Source: Bradyrhizobium sp.
GTDB lineage: Bacteria > Pseudomonadota > Alphaproteobacteria > Rhizobiales > Xanthobacteraceae
DNA length: 50,616 nt
Assembly (NCBI RefSeq): GCF_027307225.1
Contig: NZ_DAHUXJ010000014.1
Location: 1 to 50,616, forward strand
Reading direction: 5' to 3'
Under the pieces are notes generated by a model. That model saw nothing but the letters and a program-made list of their open reading frames with translations, searched no databases and was not told the DNA's origin. Of the stretch, positions 42,178 to 50,556 are shown in pieces (position 1 is the first letter of the stretch; each line of letters opens with the position of its first letter). Position numbers and translations under genes: made by a program.

Positions 42178-43295
42178 ATCAACAACCGCGTAACCTGCAC
42201 GGAAGCCCAATCCTGGAAGAAGCCGACCGCCTGATGACGGTCTGCAATTCCTGCCGCTACTGCGAAGGCCTCTGTGCGGTGTTTCCGGCAATGGAAATGC
42301 GCCGCGCTTTTACCGACGGCGATCTCAACTACTTCGCCAATCTCTGTCACGCCTGCGGCGCCTGCTACACCGATTGCCAGTTCTCGCCGCCGCACGAATT
42401 CAACGTCAATGTTCCGAAGACGCTCGCCGCCCTGCGCGCGGAGTCCTGGGCCACTTACACATGGCCGCGCGCCTTCTCTGGCCTGTTCGCCCGCAATGGC
42501 GTGGCGATCAGTATCATCTGCGCGTTGAGCGTCGCCGCCTTCATCTTCGGCTTCGCCGCCTCTAACGACCCACAGGTCCTGCGTGGCATTCACACCGGCC
42601 CCGGCGCGTTCTATGTGCTGATGCCACACAATGCGATGGCCGCGCTGTTCGGCGCGGCGTTCCTCTACGCCATGGCGGCGCTCGTGATGGGCCTGCGGGG
42701 CTTCTGGCGCGACATCGGCGAGCCCACTGGGGTGCTCGCCGATCCGCCGTCGCTGTTGCAAGCGATGAAGGATGCCGGACAGCTGCGCTATCTCGATGGC
42801 GGCGGCGTCGGCTGCTTCAACAAAGACGAGCGTCCGACCGATCGCCGCCGGACCTATCACCACCTGACGTTCTACGGCTTCCTTCTGTGCTTCGCGTCGA
42901 CCTGCGTGGCGACGCTTTATCACTATCTGCTCGCACGCGAGGCACCCTATGCCTGGTGGGACCTGCCGGTGGTGCTGGGCACGCTCGGCGGCATCGGCCT
43001 TGTCGTCGGATCGATCGGACTTCTCATGGAGAAATCCAGACGTGACGTGGCCCTGGTGGACACCGGCAGCACCGGCATGGATGCCGCTTTCATCCTGATG
43101 CTGTTCCTGACCGGCCTCACAGGGCTCGCGCTTCTGGCCTGGCGCGACACGTCGGCAATGGGTCCGCTACTGGCGCTGCATCTCGGCGTCGTGTTCGCGT
43201 TGTTCATCACCCTCCCTTATGGAAAATTCGTGCACGGCCTTTATCGCTATGCCGCGCTGGTGCGCTACGCGCGCGAGCGGCACAGGATGGCTTAA
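42174..43295 (+). CDS. tcuB: Tricarballylate utilisation iron-sulfur/membrane protein
   Basis: 373 residues. Two 4Fe-4S motifs lie at the N-terminus: Cys24-27-30-34 in CNSCRYCEGLC and Cys58-61-64-68 in CHACGACYTDC. Then come about six membrane helices with His residues that may bind haem (YHHLTFYGFLLCFASTCVATLYHYLL). TcuB takes electrons from reduced TcuA and passes them to the quinone pool. The GTG start overlaps the esterase stop, showing coupling. It completes the tcuC-tcuA-esterase-tcuB set. A REP-like repeat follows the stop. Confidence 0.9.
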   Translation: MNQQPRNLHGSPILEEADRLMTVCNSCRYCEGLCAVFPAMEMRRAFTDGDLNYFANLCHACGACYTDCQFSPPHEFNVNVPKTLAALRAESWATYTWPRAFSGLFARNGVAISIICALSVAAFIFGFAASNDPQVLRGIHTGPGAFYVLMPHNAMAALFGAAFLYAMAALVMGLRGFWRDIGEPTGVLADPPSLLQAMKDAGQLRYLDGGGVGCFNKDERPTDRRRTYHHLTFYGFLLCFASTCVATLYHYLLAREAPYAWWDLPVVLGTLGGIGLVVGSIGLLMEKSRRDVALVDTGSTGMDAAFILMLFLTGLTGLALLAWRDTSAMGPLLALHLGVVFALFITLPYGKFVHGLYRYAALVRYARERHRMA

Positions 43296-43312
43296 GGCGC
43301 GTGGCTTTGGGA

Positions 43313-43424
43313 CCTCATGGTTCGAGACGCTGCTTCGCATCTCCTCACCATGAAGGTCCGCTCCGGGTAACGTCCTTGGACCTGATCCTGGGGAGCCGTG
43401 CTCGCGCGGCGTCTCGAAGGATGG
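43313..43424. repeat. REP-like repeat after tcuB
   Basis: CCTCATGGTTCGAGACGC and ATCTCCTCACCATGAAGG form one hairpin; GCGTCTCGAAGGATGG at the far end complements the start. Same family as 3840-3885 and 22475-22572. Fills the convergent gap between tcuB and the Rieske gene. Confidence 0.65.
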
Positions 43425-43434
43425 CCGCGGTAAA

Positions 43435-43848
43435 TTACAAATCCACCACGACGTAATCGTCCTCGATCGACACATTGAGCGTTTCGGCCACATATGGCCC
43501 CTTCACCACCGCCGAGCCGGGCTCGACATTGACGGCGTAGGCACGAGTACGAAACCGCCGCGGGTCGCAGTAAGACTGCCCGGTGCGGATATCGAACTCC
43601 CAGCCGTGCCAAGGACAGCGGATGATTTCGCCCAATCGCGTATATTCGATCTCACCGGGATCGGACGATTGCGCCAGGCCGATCAGCGGCCCTTCACACA
43701 AGGCCGCGCCCTGATGAGGGCAGCGATTCAACAGGCCAAAGAATTCGCCGTTGACGTTGAACACCGCGATCGGCCGCTCGTCGATGGTGAGAAACTTGCG
43801 CGACCCCGGCGGCATCTCGTTCACGGGCGCAACGACGTAACGGGTCAT
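43435..43848 (-). CDS. Rieske 2Fe-2S ferredoxin-like protein
   Basis: 137 residues. The cluster ligands are Cys43 and His45 in CPHQGAALC and Cys78 and His81 in CPWHGWEFD. A basic C-terminal region carries SYCDPRRFRTRAYAV. It is a stand-alone soluble Rieske protein, usually an electron carrier or a regulatory subunit of a ring-hydroxylating oxygenase; no oxygenase gene is nearby. It starts six bases after the amidohydrolase stop, so it is last in a three-gene operon with two amidohydrolases. Confidence 0.87.
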   Translation of the reverse strand: MTRYVVAPVNEMPPGSRKFLTIDERPIAVFNVNGEFFGLLNRCPHQGAALCEGPLIGLAQSSDPGEIEYTRLGEIIRCPWHGWEFDIRTGQSYCDPRRFRTRAYAVNVEPGSAVVKGPYVAETLNVSIEDDYVVVDL

Positions 43849-43854
43849 CCTGAT

Positions 43855-44976
43855 TTACGCCAGCCCGAACAGTTTCTTGGCATTGTTCAGATAAAACGCC
43901 TCGCGATTGACTTCGCTGACGCCCGGCGGCAATACCCGCGACGGCTCATCGAAATCCCAATGCGGATAGTCGGTGGCAAACAGCAATTTGTCCCAGCCGA
44001 CCCATTCGACGACATCGAGCAGATGATCGCGCCGCTCCGGATCTTCCATCGGCTGCGTCGTAAACCAGATGTGATCGCGGATATATTCGGACGGCAGCCG
44101 CTTCACATGCGGCACCTCGCTTTTGAGAAGCTTCCAGCTGCGGTCCAGCCGCCACGACAATGATGGCGCCCAGCCGAACCCGGCCTCGATCATGATCATC
44201 TTCAGCCGCGGATATCGCTCGAACACGCCTTCCAGCACGAGGCTCGAGAGCACCGCCTGTTGGCATTGCGAATGCCCGACCATCTCCTCGATATAGAAGC
44301 TCGGCCAGCCTGAGGCCGTGATCGGATTACCACCAAAGCCGAACGCATGCACGCCGACCGGAAGTCCCGCTTCCTCGGCCGCCTCATAGATCGGCCAGTA
44401 GCGGCGCTGGCCCAGCGGCTCGACGGTGCGGCTCAACAACAGCACCTGAACGAAGTTCTTGTCGCCAGCACGCTTGCGGATTTCGGCAGCTGCGGTCGGC
44501 CCGTCCTCGTTGGCGACGACGATCGATCCTTTCAGGCGAGAATCCTTGGCTGTCCATTTGTCGATCTGCCAGTCGTTGATCGCCGAACAGATCGCCGCGG
44601 CCAGTCCGTGGTTGCGGATGCCCTGCCCGGTTGCGAGCGGGTTGAGGACGCCCAGCACGACGTTGTTCGGATCAAGATGCTGTTGCTGCATGAATGCCAG
44701 CGAGGAGCCCTGCGGACCGCCTTCGGGCGGATAGGCATCGCGGCGCGAGGCGTTGGGCTGCGCTTTCGGATAGGGCGGCCCCTCCATCATGCCTTGATAG
44801 GGGTGCTTGCCGTAGGTCTCGAGATGGTCGTGCCAGCGCTTCGCAAGAAAGGGATAGAGTTCGGTCGCGGTGGCGCGCGCGGGATGAATGTCGCAGTCGG
44901 CAATCGCGGCTTTGACGAGCGCCTTGGCATCGGTTGACGGTGCGGCCGCCGGCCGATCGCGGAACTGGATGTTCAT
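43855..44976 (-). CDS. Amidohydrolase-2 family protein (TIM barrel), copy 2
   Basis: 373 residues. The N-terminal DCDIHPA contributes the first metal ligands in the D-x-H form of the ACMSD-type subfamily, GLPVGVHAFGFG gives the barrel His, MVGHSQCQQAVLSSLVLEGVFERYPRLKMIMIEAGFGWAPSLSWRLDR is the family core, and LLFATDYPHWDFD carries the catalytic Asp. Members hydrolyse or decarboxylate ring or side-chain carboxylates. Homologous to the adjacent gene at 44973 (four-base overlap), so a tandem duplicate that diverged. The metal set looks intact. Substrate unknown. Confidence 0.87.
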   Translation of the reverse strand: MNIQFRDRPAAAPSTDAKALVKAAIADCDIHPARATATELYPFLAKRWHDHLETYGKHPYQGMMEGPPYPKAQPNASRRDAYPPEGGPQGSSLAFMQQQHLDPNNVVLGVLNPLATGQGIRNHGLAAAICSAINDWQIDKWTAKDSRLKGSIVVANEDGPTAAAEIRKRAGDKNFVQVLLLSRTVEPLGQRRYWPIYEAAEEAGLPVGVHAFGFGGNPITASGWPSFYIEEMVGHSQCQQAVLSSLVLEGVFERYPRLKMIMIEAGFGWAPSLSWRLDRSWKLLKSEVPHVKRLPSEYIRDHIWFTTQPMEDPERRDHLLDVVEWVGWDKLLFATDYPHWDFDEPSRVLPPGVSEVNREAFYLNNAKKLFGLA

Positions 44977-46070
44977 GGCGTCGTCTCCCGATTGGTTTGG
45001 GCCGTCACCGTTTCCGTCAAGCGCGGATAGGTCGCGAAGGGATTATCGATCATGATCTTCCTGACGAGATCGGAGGAAATGCCTTCCGGCAACGCCTCGT
45101 CGCGATCGAACTGCCAATGCGGATAGTCGGTCGAGAATAGAAGCAATTCGTCCGACTGCATATGGTCGAACAGGCGATTTAGTACCTCCGGCTCCGGCGG
45201 CGCATCGACCGGCTGCAACGAAAAGCGAATATTGCTGCGCACAATCTCAAGCGGCGCGTGATCGACCCACGGCGTCTCCATGCGGATGCCGCGCAAGAAT
45301 TTGTGCAGACGCCACAGGTAAGGCGGCAGCCAGGTGAACCCGCTTTCCAGCATCACCATCTTCAGGTTCGGATGCCGCGCGAACACGCCTTCGACGATCA
45401 GGCTGGTCAACTGCGTCTGGAATGCCTGCGCTTGGGCGACATGATCCTCGATGTGATAGGAGCCCCAGCCGACCGAGGTCGGCGGATTGTGATAGCTCGA
45501 TCCGGCGTGGATTCCGATCGGCAGGCCCAGCCGTTCGGCTGCCGCATAGATCGGCCAATAGGCGCGCTTCCCCAACGGCATGTCGCCCATCACCAGCATC
45601 AGGACCTGAACGAAGCGCTTGTCGGCGGCGCAGCGCTCGATTTCGGCGACGGATTTTTCCACGCTCTGGACCGGAATAACGATCGAGCCGCGCAGGCGGT
45701 CGTCCTTGTCGAGCCACTCCTTGACCAGCCAGTCGTTCAAGGCGCGCGTGAAAGCGACCGCCATATCTTCCGAAAACACTATCTGCACGCCGAACAGCGG
45801 ATTGCAGATGCCGAAGCGGGTACTGAAAGGATCGAGCGCCTGCACCTGCAGTTCCTTCAAGCTCGAGCCAGGCTTGCCCTTGGCCGGCCGCCAGTCCGGC
45901 CGCGCCGAAATCGGCGAATTCGGCGGATAGGATTGCGAGACGAGGTCGGTCATCCCGCGTGTGGTGATCTGGTCGCGCCAATAGTCGTCGAGATACGGCA
46001 GCAGGCTGGTCAGGTGAGGAACGGCGGGATGGAGATCGCAATCTACTCCACCCGGGATTGGGGACGTCAT
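44973..46070 (-). CDS. Amidohydrolase-2 family protein (TIM barrel), copy 1
   Basis: 365 residues, paralogous to the preceding entry: VDCDLHPAVPHLTSLLPYLDDYWRDQ at the start, GLPIGIHAGSSYHNPP for the central His, QLTSLIVEGVFARHPNLKMVMLESGFTWLPPYLWRLHKF, and LLLFSTDYPHWQFDRDE near the end. It is the first gene of the amidohydrolase-amidohydrolase-Rieske operon. The two products may form a heterodimer or act on successive intermediates. Divergent from pncC, with a repeat in the 237-base gap. No nearby transporter gives away the substrate. Confidence 0.87.
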   Translation of the reverse strand: MTSPIPGGVDCDLHPAVPHLTSLLPYLDDYWRDQITTRGMTDLVSQSYPPNSPISARPDWRPAKGKPGSSLKELQVQALDPFSTRFGICNPLFGVQIVFSEDMAVAFTRALNDWLVKEWLDKDDRLRGSIVIPVQSVEKSVAEIERCAADKRFVQVLMLVMGDMPLGKRAYWPIYAAAERLGLPIGIHAGSSYHNPPTSVGWGSYHIEDHVAQAQAFQTQLTSLIVEGVFARHPNLKMVMLESGFTWLPPYLWRLHKFLRGIRMETPWVDHAPLEIVRSNIRFSLQPVDAPPEPEVLNRLFDHMQSDELLLFSTDYPHWQFDRDEALPEGISSDLVRKIMIDNPFATYPRLTETVTAQTNRETTP

Positions 46071-46092
46071 GGGCTTCGGTTCCTCTCACTCC

Positions 46093-46195
46093 GTCATTCC
46101 CGAGCGATGCGCAGCATCGAATTATGGCGCGCAATCGCGCAACCGATAATAATCGAGATTCCGGGTCTGGTGCTTACGCACCATCCCGGAATGAC
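46093..46195. repeat. Palindromic repeat (GTCATTCCCG...CGGAATGAC)
   Basis: GTCATTCCCG at 46093-46102 pairs with CGGAATGAC at 46187-46195, with an internal CGATGCGCAGCATCG hairpin and a GGTGCTTACGCACC hairpin. A typical rhizobial interspersed repeat in the divergent gap before pncC; a TATAAA sequence follows at 46263-46268. Confidence 0.65.
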
Positions 46196-46307
46196 AGTTG
46201 GGTGGCATTGAAGCAGGCCGTCGCTAGCCTCGCAACACGGCAAAAAGCGATCGCAGGCGTGCTATAAAGCGGGTCCCGTCAGCCAGCCCACCAGGGAATT
46301 GGAATTC

Positions 46308-46790
46308 ATGAAAGACCTCGTCGCGATCGCCGAAAAGATTGCCGCCAGGCTTAAGGAGCGCAAGGAGACCATCGCGGTCGCGGAATCCTCAACCGGCGGC
46401 CTGATTTCGGCAAGCCTGCTTGCCGTGCCCGGCGCGTCCGCCTATTTCCTCGGTGGCGCGGTGGTCTACACGCGCGATGCGCGACGGCTTCTTGCCGATA
46501 TTCCCGACGAGGCGATGAAGGGAACGCGCTCGGCATCCGAACCCTACGCCCAGTTGCTAGCGAGCCGGACCCGCGAGCGCTTTTCGACGCATTGGGCCCT
46601 GTCGGAGACGGGCGCGACCGGGCCGACCGGCAACCGTTACGGCGATGCCGCCGGCCATAGCTGCATGGCGGTCGCGGGACCGCGATCATCGGTCATCACG
46701 CTTGAGACCGGCAGCGCCGACCGTTTCGCCAACATGCACGCCTTCGCGGCGCGTGCGTTGCAATTGCTGTTGGAGAGTTTGTCGCTGTGA
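46308..46790 (+). CDS. pncC: CinA-family nicotinamide-nucleotide amidohydrolase
   Basis: 160 residues, the stand-alone C-terminal CinA domain that deamidates NMN to nicotinic acid mononucleotide in NAD recycling. The signature AVAESSTGGLISASLLAVPGASAYFLGGAVVYT is at residues 24-56; SETGATGPTGNRYGDAAGH follows. ATG 46308 is the most likely start; a TTG nine bases earlier is also in frame. The second half differs somewhat from enterobacterial PncC (AGHSCMAVAGPR), so activity is expected but not certain. It converges on the secretion adaptor gene ten bases away. Confidence 0.85.
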   Translation: MKDLVAIAEKIAARLKERKETIAVAESSTGGLISASLLAVPGASAYFLGGAVVYTRDARRLLADIPDEAMKGTRSASEPYAQLLASRTRERFSTHWALSETGATGPTGNRYGDAAGHSCMAVAGPRSSVITLETGSADRFANMHAFAARALQLLLESLSL

Positions 46791-46799
46791 CTTCCGCCG

Positions 46800-48131
46800 T
46801 CACTTCTCCCGGAACGCTCGCATCAACTGATCGCTCAAGGGCTTCATCAAATAGGAAAACAGCGTGCGATTACCGGTTTGCACGAAGGCTTCGACCGGCA
46901 TGCCGGGAATCAATTTGACATCGCCAAGACGCGCGACTTCTGCCGGCGGCATCGAAACGCGGATGGTGTAATAGGACTGCCCGGTGCGCTGGTCGGTGGT
47001 GGTGTCGGGCGAGACGCGGGTGACGACGCCGTTCAATTCCGGCGTGGTGCGCTGGTTGAATGCGGACAACCTCAGCAACGTTTTCTGGCCGACCTGCAAT
47101 TTGTCGATATCCTGCGGATTGACCTTGGCTTCGACCTGAAGGTCGTCGGTCTGCGGCACGATCAACATGATGGTGTCGCCTGCGGTGATCACACCGCCGA
47201 CCGTGTGCACCGTGGATTGCAGCACCATGCCGTCTTGCGGCGCACGAATATCGACCCGCCGCAACTGGTCTTCCGCCGTGACCTTGCGCTCGACGAATTC
47301 GCCGATCTTGTCATTGGTCTCGCGCAAATCCTTGGACACGTCGCTCACCATGTCCTTGTCGACCTGGATGATCTGCAACTCGGTTTCGGTGATCTTGCCT
47401 TTGGCCTGGGCGCGCTGAGCAACGTATTGCGCGCGTTCACCGGCGAGCCTTGCCGCGTCGCGTTCGAGCGTCGTCAGGCGGCTCAGTTGCACGAGGTGCT
47501 TGTCATAGAGATCGCGGACACCAGAGAGTTCCTTCTCTACCAGATCGATTTCCTGGTTCTTGGCTTTCTCCTGTGCGGCGAGGCCGTCGATTTCCTCGTT
47601 CAGTTGGACGATGCGCTCGCGCAATTGCGCCTTCTGACCGGCGCGGCCGTTGACGCGCACCTCGAACAGCTTGACCTCGTTCGCCATGATCGCCTTGACG
47701 TCTGGATCGTTGGCGCGATCGGTCAGCGTCTTCGGAAACACGATCTTGTCGAGGCCGCTCTGCTCGGCCTCAAGTCGCGCCGCACGGGCCCACAGACCAT
47801 CGAGGTTCTTGGTGACGATCGCCAGGTTTGCCTTGGTGATGGTATCGTCCAGCCGCACCAGAATATCGCCCGCCTTGACGAGGTCGCCGTCATGGGCACG
47901 CACCTCGCCGACGACGCCGCCGGTCGGGTGCTGCACCTTCTTGACGCTGGATTCGACGACGATCGATCCCGGCGCAATCAAGGCCCCCGAGATTTCCGCG
48001 GTCGAGGCCCAACCGCCGAACCCGCCTGCCAACAAGATGACGACGGCGATCCCGACGATCAAATGTCGCTGGATCGACGGGCGCGTGCCTTCCTGCTGAA
48101 AATCCGTGATGGCTTTTTGGAGGGTTATCAT
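46800..48131 (-). CDS. Type I secretion membrane-fusion (HlyD-family) adaptor
   Basis: 443 residues. One N-terminal membrane helix (about 24-43), then a lipoyl-like barrel half (IVVESSVKKVQHPTGGVVGEVRAHDGDLVKAGDILVRLDD), a long coiled coil (about residues 105-290), the second lipoyl half (VDIRAPQDGMVLQSTVHTVGGVITAGDTIMLIVPQ), and the C-terminal GQSYYTIRVSMP barrel. This is the periplasmic adaptor of PrtDEF/HlyBD-type type I secretion. It overlaps the ABC transporter gene by four bases. No TolC-type outer-membrane gene or RTX-type substrate is visible in the window. Confidence 0.92.
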   Translation of the reverse strand: MITLQKAITDFQQEGTRPSIQRHLIVGIAVVILLAGGFGGWASTAEISGALIAPGSIVVESSVKKVQHPTGGVVGEVRAHDGDLVKAGDILVRLDDTITKANLAIVTKNLDGLWARAARLEAEQSGLDKIVFPKTLTDRANDPDVKAIMANEVKLFEVRVNGRAGQKAQLRERIVQLNEEIDGLAAQEKAKNQEIDLVEKELSGVRDLYDKHLVQLSRLTTLERDAARLAGERAQYVAQRAQAKGKITETELQIIQVDKDMVSDVSKDLRETNDKIGEFVERKVTAEDQLRRVDIRAPQDGMVLQSTVHTVGGVITAGDTIMLIVPQTDDLQVEAKVNPQDIDKLQVGQKTLLRLSAFNQRTTPELNGVVTRVSPDTTTDQRTGQSYYTIRVSMPPAEVARLGDVKLIPGMPVEAFVQTGNRTLFSYLMKPLSDQLMRAFREK

Positions 48132-49876
48132 GGCTTGACCACCCCTCCGTCGGAGACGATCTTGATCGGCGCCGGCGAGGCCACGCGCGGCTGCAGCACC
48201 TGCGCCAGCACGGTCTCCTTCGGTCCGAACGCCTGAACGCGGCCGTCCCTGAGCACGAGCAATTGATCGACCGCCTCGATCCCGATCGGCCGGTGCGCGA
48301 CCACCACCACGATGGCGCCGCGTTCGCGCGCGCCGCGGATGGCGCGCGTCAACGCCTCATCGCCTTCGGTATCGAGATTGGAATTCGGCTCATCGAGAAC
48401 GATGAGGAAGGGATTGCCGTAAAGCGCGCGCGCCAGCGCCACGCGCTGCGCCTGCCCGGCTGAAAGCGCCGCTCCCTGCTCACCGACCTGGGTGTCGTAG
48501 CCTTCGCGCATCTTGATGATCATCTCGTGGACGCCGGCTTCCTTGGCGGCCACGATAATGCCGTCGGAAGTGGCCTCGGGATCGAAGCGGCAGATGTTCT
48601 GTGCGACCGTTCCTGCGAACAATTCGACGTCTTGCGGCAGGTAGCCGATGTGGCGGCCGAGCACATCCGAAGACCATTGGTCGAGTGCGGCGCCATCGAT
48701 CCGCACTTTTCCGCGCGCCGGCTGCCATACGCCGACCAGCGCACGAATCAAGGAGGATTTGCCCGAGCCGCTCGGCCCGATGACGCCGAGGCCGTTTCCG
48801 GCGGCCAGTGCAAACGTCACCTCCTGCACAATGAGGCGTTGATCGCCGGGCGGCACGATGCTGACACCCTCTACCGACAGGCGGCTGGAAGGCGTCTGCA
48901 GCAAGGTCGGCGTGGGACGCGCCGGCATCGATTCCAGCAAGCGGGTAAGGCGGTGCCAGCTTTGGCGCGCGGCAATAAAACTTTTCCAGTGCGCGATTGC
49001 CAGATCGACCGGCGCAAGCGCGCGCGCGCTCAGGATCGAACCGGCGATGATGATACCCGCGGTCGCCTCCTGGTGAATCACAAGATAGGCGCCGACCGCC
49101 AGCACGGCCGATTGCAGCATCATCCGCAAAACCTTGGCGACAGCGCCTAGCCCGCCCGAAACGTCGCTGGCGCGCTGGTTGCCATCGAGATAGTTCTGGT
49201 TGGCGTTGGCCCAGCGCTTGGTCAGCCGGCCGGACATGCCCATCGACACCAGCACTTCGGCGTTGCGGCGGCTCGCGGCTGCCAGATCGTTACGCCGCGT
49301 CGCGAGGCCCAACGCCTGGCGCGCCGGCGCGCGCGACAAGAACTCGGTCACGATGGTGAGTGTCACCAGGATGGTCGCACCGACCAGCGCGGTGAAGCCG
49401 ATCAGCACATGGAAGGCAAAGCAGATCGCCAGATAAAACGGCAACCACGGCAGGTCGAAGAAGGCGCTCGGTCCCATACTGCCGAGAAAGCCGCGTATGT
49501 GGTCAAGATCGCGCAGCGGCTGAAGGCCCTCATTGCGACTGCCAAGGGTGAGCGGCAGCCGGACGACGACGTCAAACACCCGCGCATTGAGGGCTTCATC
49601 GAGCGCGGTTCCGACGCGGCCCAGGATCCTTCCCCGGATCAGATCGAGGATGCCCTGCGCGACATAGAGGCCGCCCGCCAGGATGATCAGGCCGATCAGG
49701 GTCGGAACGCTGCGGCTCGGCAGTACCCGGTCATAGACCTCGAGCATGAACAGCGAGCCTGTCAGATAGAGCAGGTTGATCATGCAACTGATGACGCCGA
49801 CGCCGATGAAGGCGGTACGGCAGGCGCGCAGGGCTTCGCCAAGCTCGGAATGCCGGACACCGGAAACGGCTGCCAT
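48128..49876 (-). CDS. Type I secretion ABC transporter (PrtD-like permease/ATPase)
   Basis: 582 residues. An N-terminal six-helix exporter domain (SLFMLEVYDRVLPSRSVPTLIGL is typical of PrtD-type proteins, without a peptidase domain) is followed by an ATPase domain: Walker A GPSGSGKSS, signature LSAGQAQRVALARALYG, Walker B FLIVLDEPNSNLD and an H-loop VVVAHRP. It powers export of an unfolded polypeptide with a C-terminal signal through the adaptor encoded next. First gene of the pair; its promoter would lie in 49877-50066, an AT-richer stretch with no other feature I can support. Confidence 0.93.
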   Translation of the reverse strand: MAAVSGVRHSELGEALRACRTAFIGVGVISCMINLLYLTGSLFMLEVYDRVLPSRSVPTLIGLIILAGGLYVAQGILDLIRGRILGRVGTALDEALNARVFDVVVRLPLTLGSRNEGLQPLRDLDHIRGFLGSMGPSAFFDLPWLPFYLAICFAFHVLIGFTALVGATILVTLTIVTEFLSRAPARQALGLATRRNDLAAASRRNAEVLVSMGMSGRLTKRWANANQNYLDGNQRASDVSGGLGAVAKVLRMMLQSAVLAVGAYLVIHQEATAGIIIAGSILSARALAPVDLAIAHWKSFIAARQSWHRLTRLLESMPARPTPTLLQTPSSRLSVEGVSIVPPGDQRLIVQEVTFALAAGNGLGVIGPSGSGKSSLIRALVGVWQPARGKVRIDGAALDQWSSDVLGRHIGYLPQDVELFAGTVAQNICRFDPEATSDGIIVAAKEAGVHEMIIKMREGYDTQVGEQGAALSAGQAQRVALARALYGNPFLIVLDEPNSNLDTEGDEALTRAIRGARERGAIVVVVAHRPIGIEAVDQLLVLRDGRVQAFGPKETVLAQVLQPRVASPAPIKIVSDGGVVKP

Positions 49877-50066
49877 TTATTCTGGTCTCTTCAACTGGGG
49901 ATCGCGAACCAGCTCAAATCAGGGGTCCACGACGCATTATTACCGAATTTTCGCAAATAGCGCCTAATGAAGTCACATTAACCTAAATGTCTGTAGCGGA
50001 ACACCTTTCCGACGGCCGGACCAAGCCAATTCTACTTTTTGGTCGTTCCGGACGGGTCAAGAATTC

Positions 50067-50097
50067 GGGGCCGGCCGGCAATGGCTCGGCCGGCCCC
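50067..50097 (-). terminator. GC-rich terminator hairpin downstream of the GlsB-type gene
   Basis: GGGGCCGGCCG (50067-50077) pairs perfectly with CGGCCGGCCCC (50087-50097), eleven base pairs with a nine-base loop. On the minus strand it comes 18 bases after the GlsB-type stop and is followed by GAATTCTTG, so it is a weak-tailed terminator. Confidence 0.6.
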
Positions 50098-50114
50098 CAA
50101 CTGGCTTGCCAGCA

Positions 50115-50384
50115 TCAGAGGCGGCCGCCGGACCGAATCAGCCGCACGATCAGGAGAAGGATGACGGCGCCGATCGCCGAATAGATGATTTCCGAAATCA
50201 GGCCGGCGCCGATGTGAATGCCGAGCCTTGGGAACAGCCAGCTGGCGATGAAAGCGCCGATAATGCCGATAACGATATCGCCGATGATACCAAAGCCGGC
50301 ACCGCGCACCACCTTGCCGGCCAGCCAGCCCGCAACCAGACCGACGAAAAGAATAACGATAAGGCTTTCGCTCGAAATGTACAT
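50115..50384 (-). CDS. GlsB/YeaQ/YmgE-family stress membrane protein
   Basis: 89 residues with three membrane helices rich in Gly. VGLVAGWLAGKVVRGAGFGIIGDIVIGIIGAFIASWLFPRLGI is the transglycosylase-associated (GlsB/YeaQ/YmgE) signature, followed by IGAVILLLIVRLI. These short inner-membrane proteins are induced by acid, oxidative or general stress, but their biochemical role is unknown. The ATG at 50384 follows a GGGGGAGC ribosome site. A stable terminator hairpin lies downstream. Confidence 0.9.
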   Translation of the reverse strand: MYISSESLIVILFVGLVAGWLAGKVVRGAGFGIIGDIVIGIIGAFIASWLFPRLGIHIGAGLISEIIYSAIGAVILLLIVRLIRSGGRL

Positions 50385-50556
50385 GAAGCTCCCCCTGATG
50401 ATGCGCGACGTTCCACCTCGCGCTGAGGACGAATCTAGCGATTATTGGCTGACCTGACCACGTCAAATTGGGCCGATGTCAGTAGCGCGTGATCTGTCGC
50501 CTGTTTGTAGCTCGTGAAGTGTCGTGTTTTTAGTGCCCTGGAACAAAGGGGGCACG

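Noticed and set aside
44347..44937. Plus-strand frame of 196 codons across an amidohydrolase
   Set aside because: Antisense shadow; the minus-strand amidohydrolase motifs (DCDIHP, ATDYPHWDFD) are clear.
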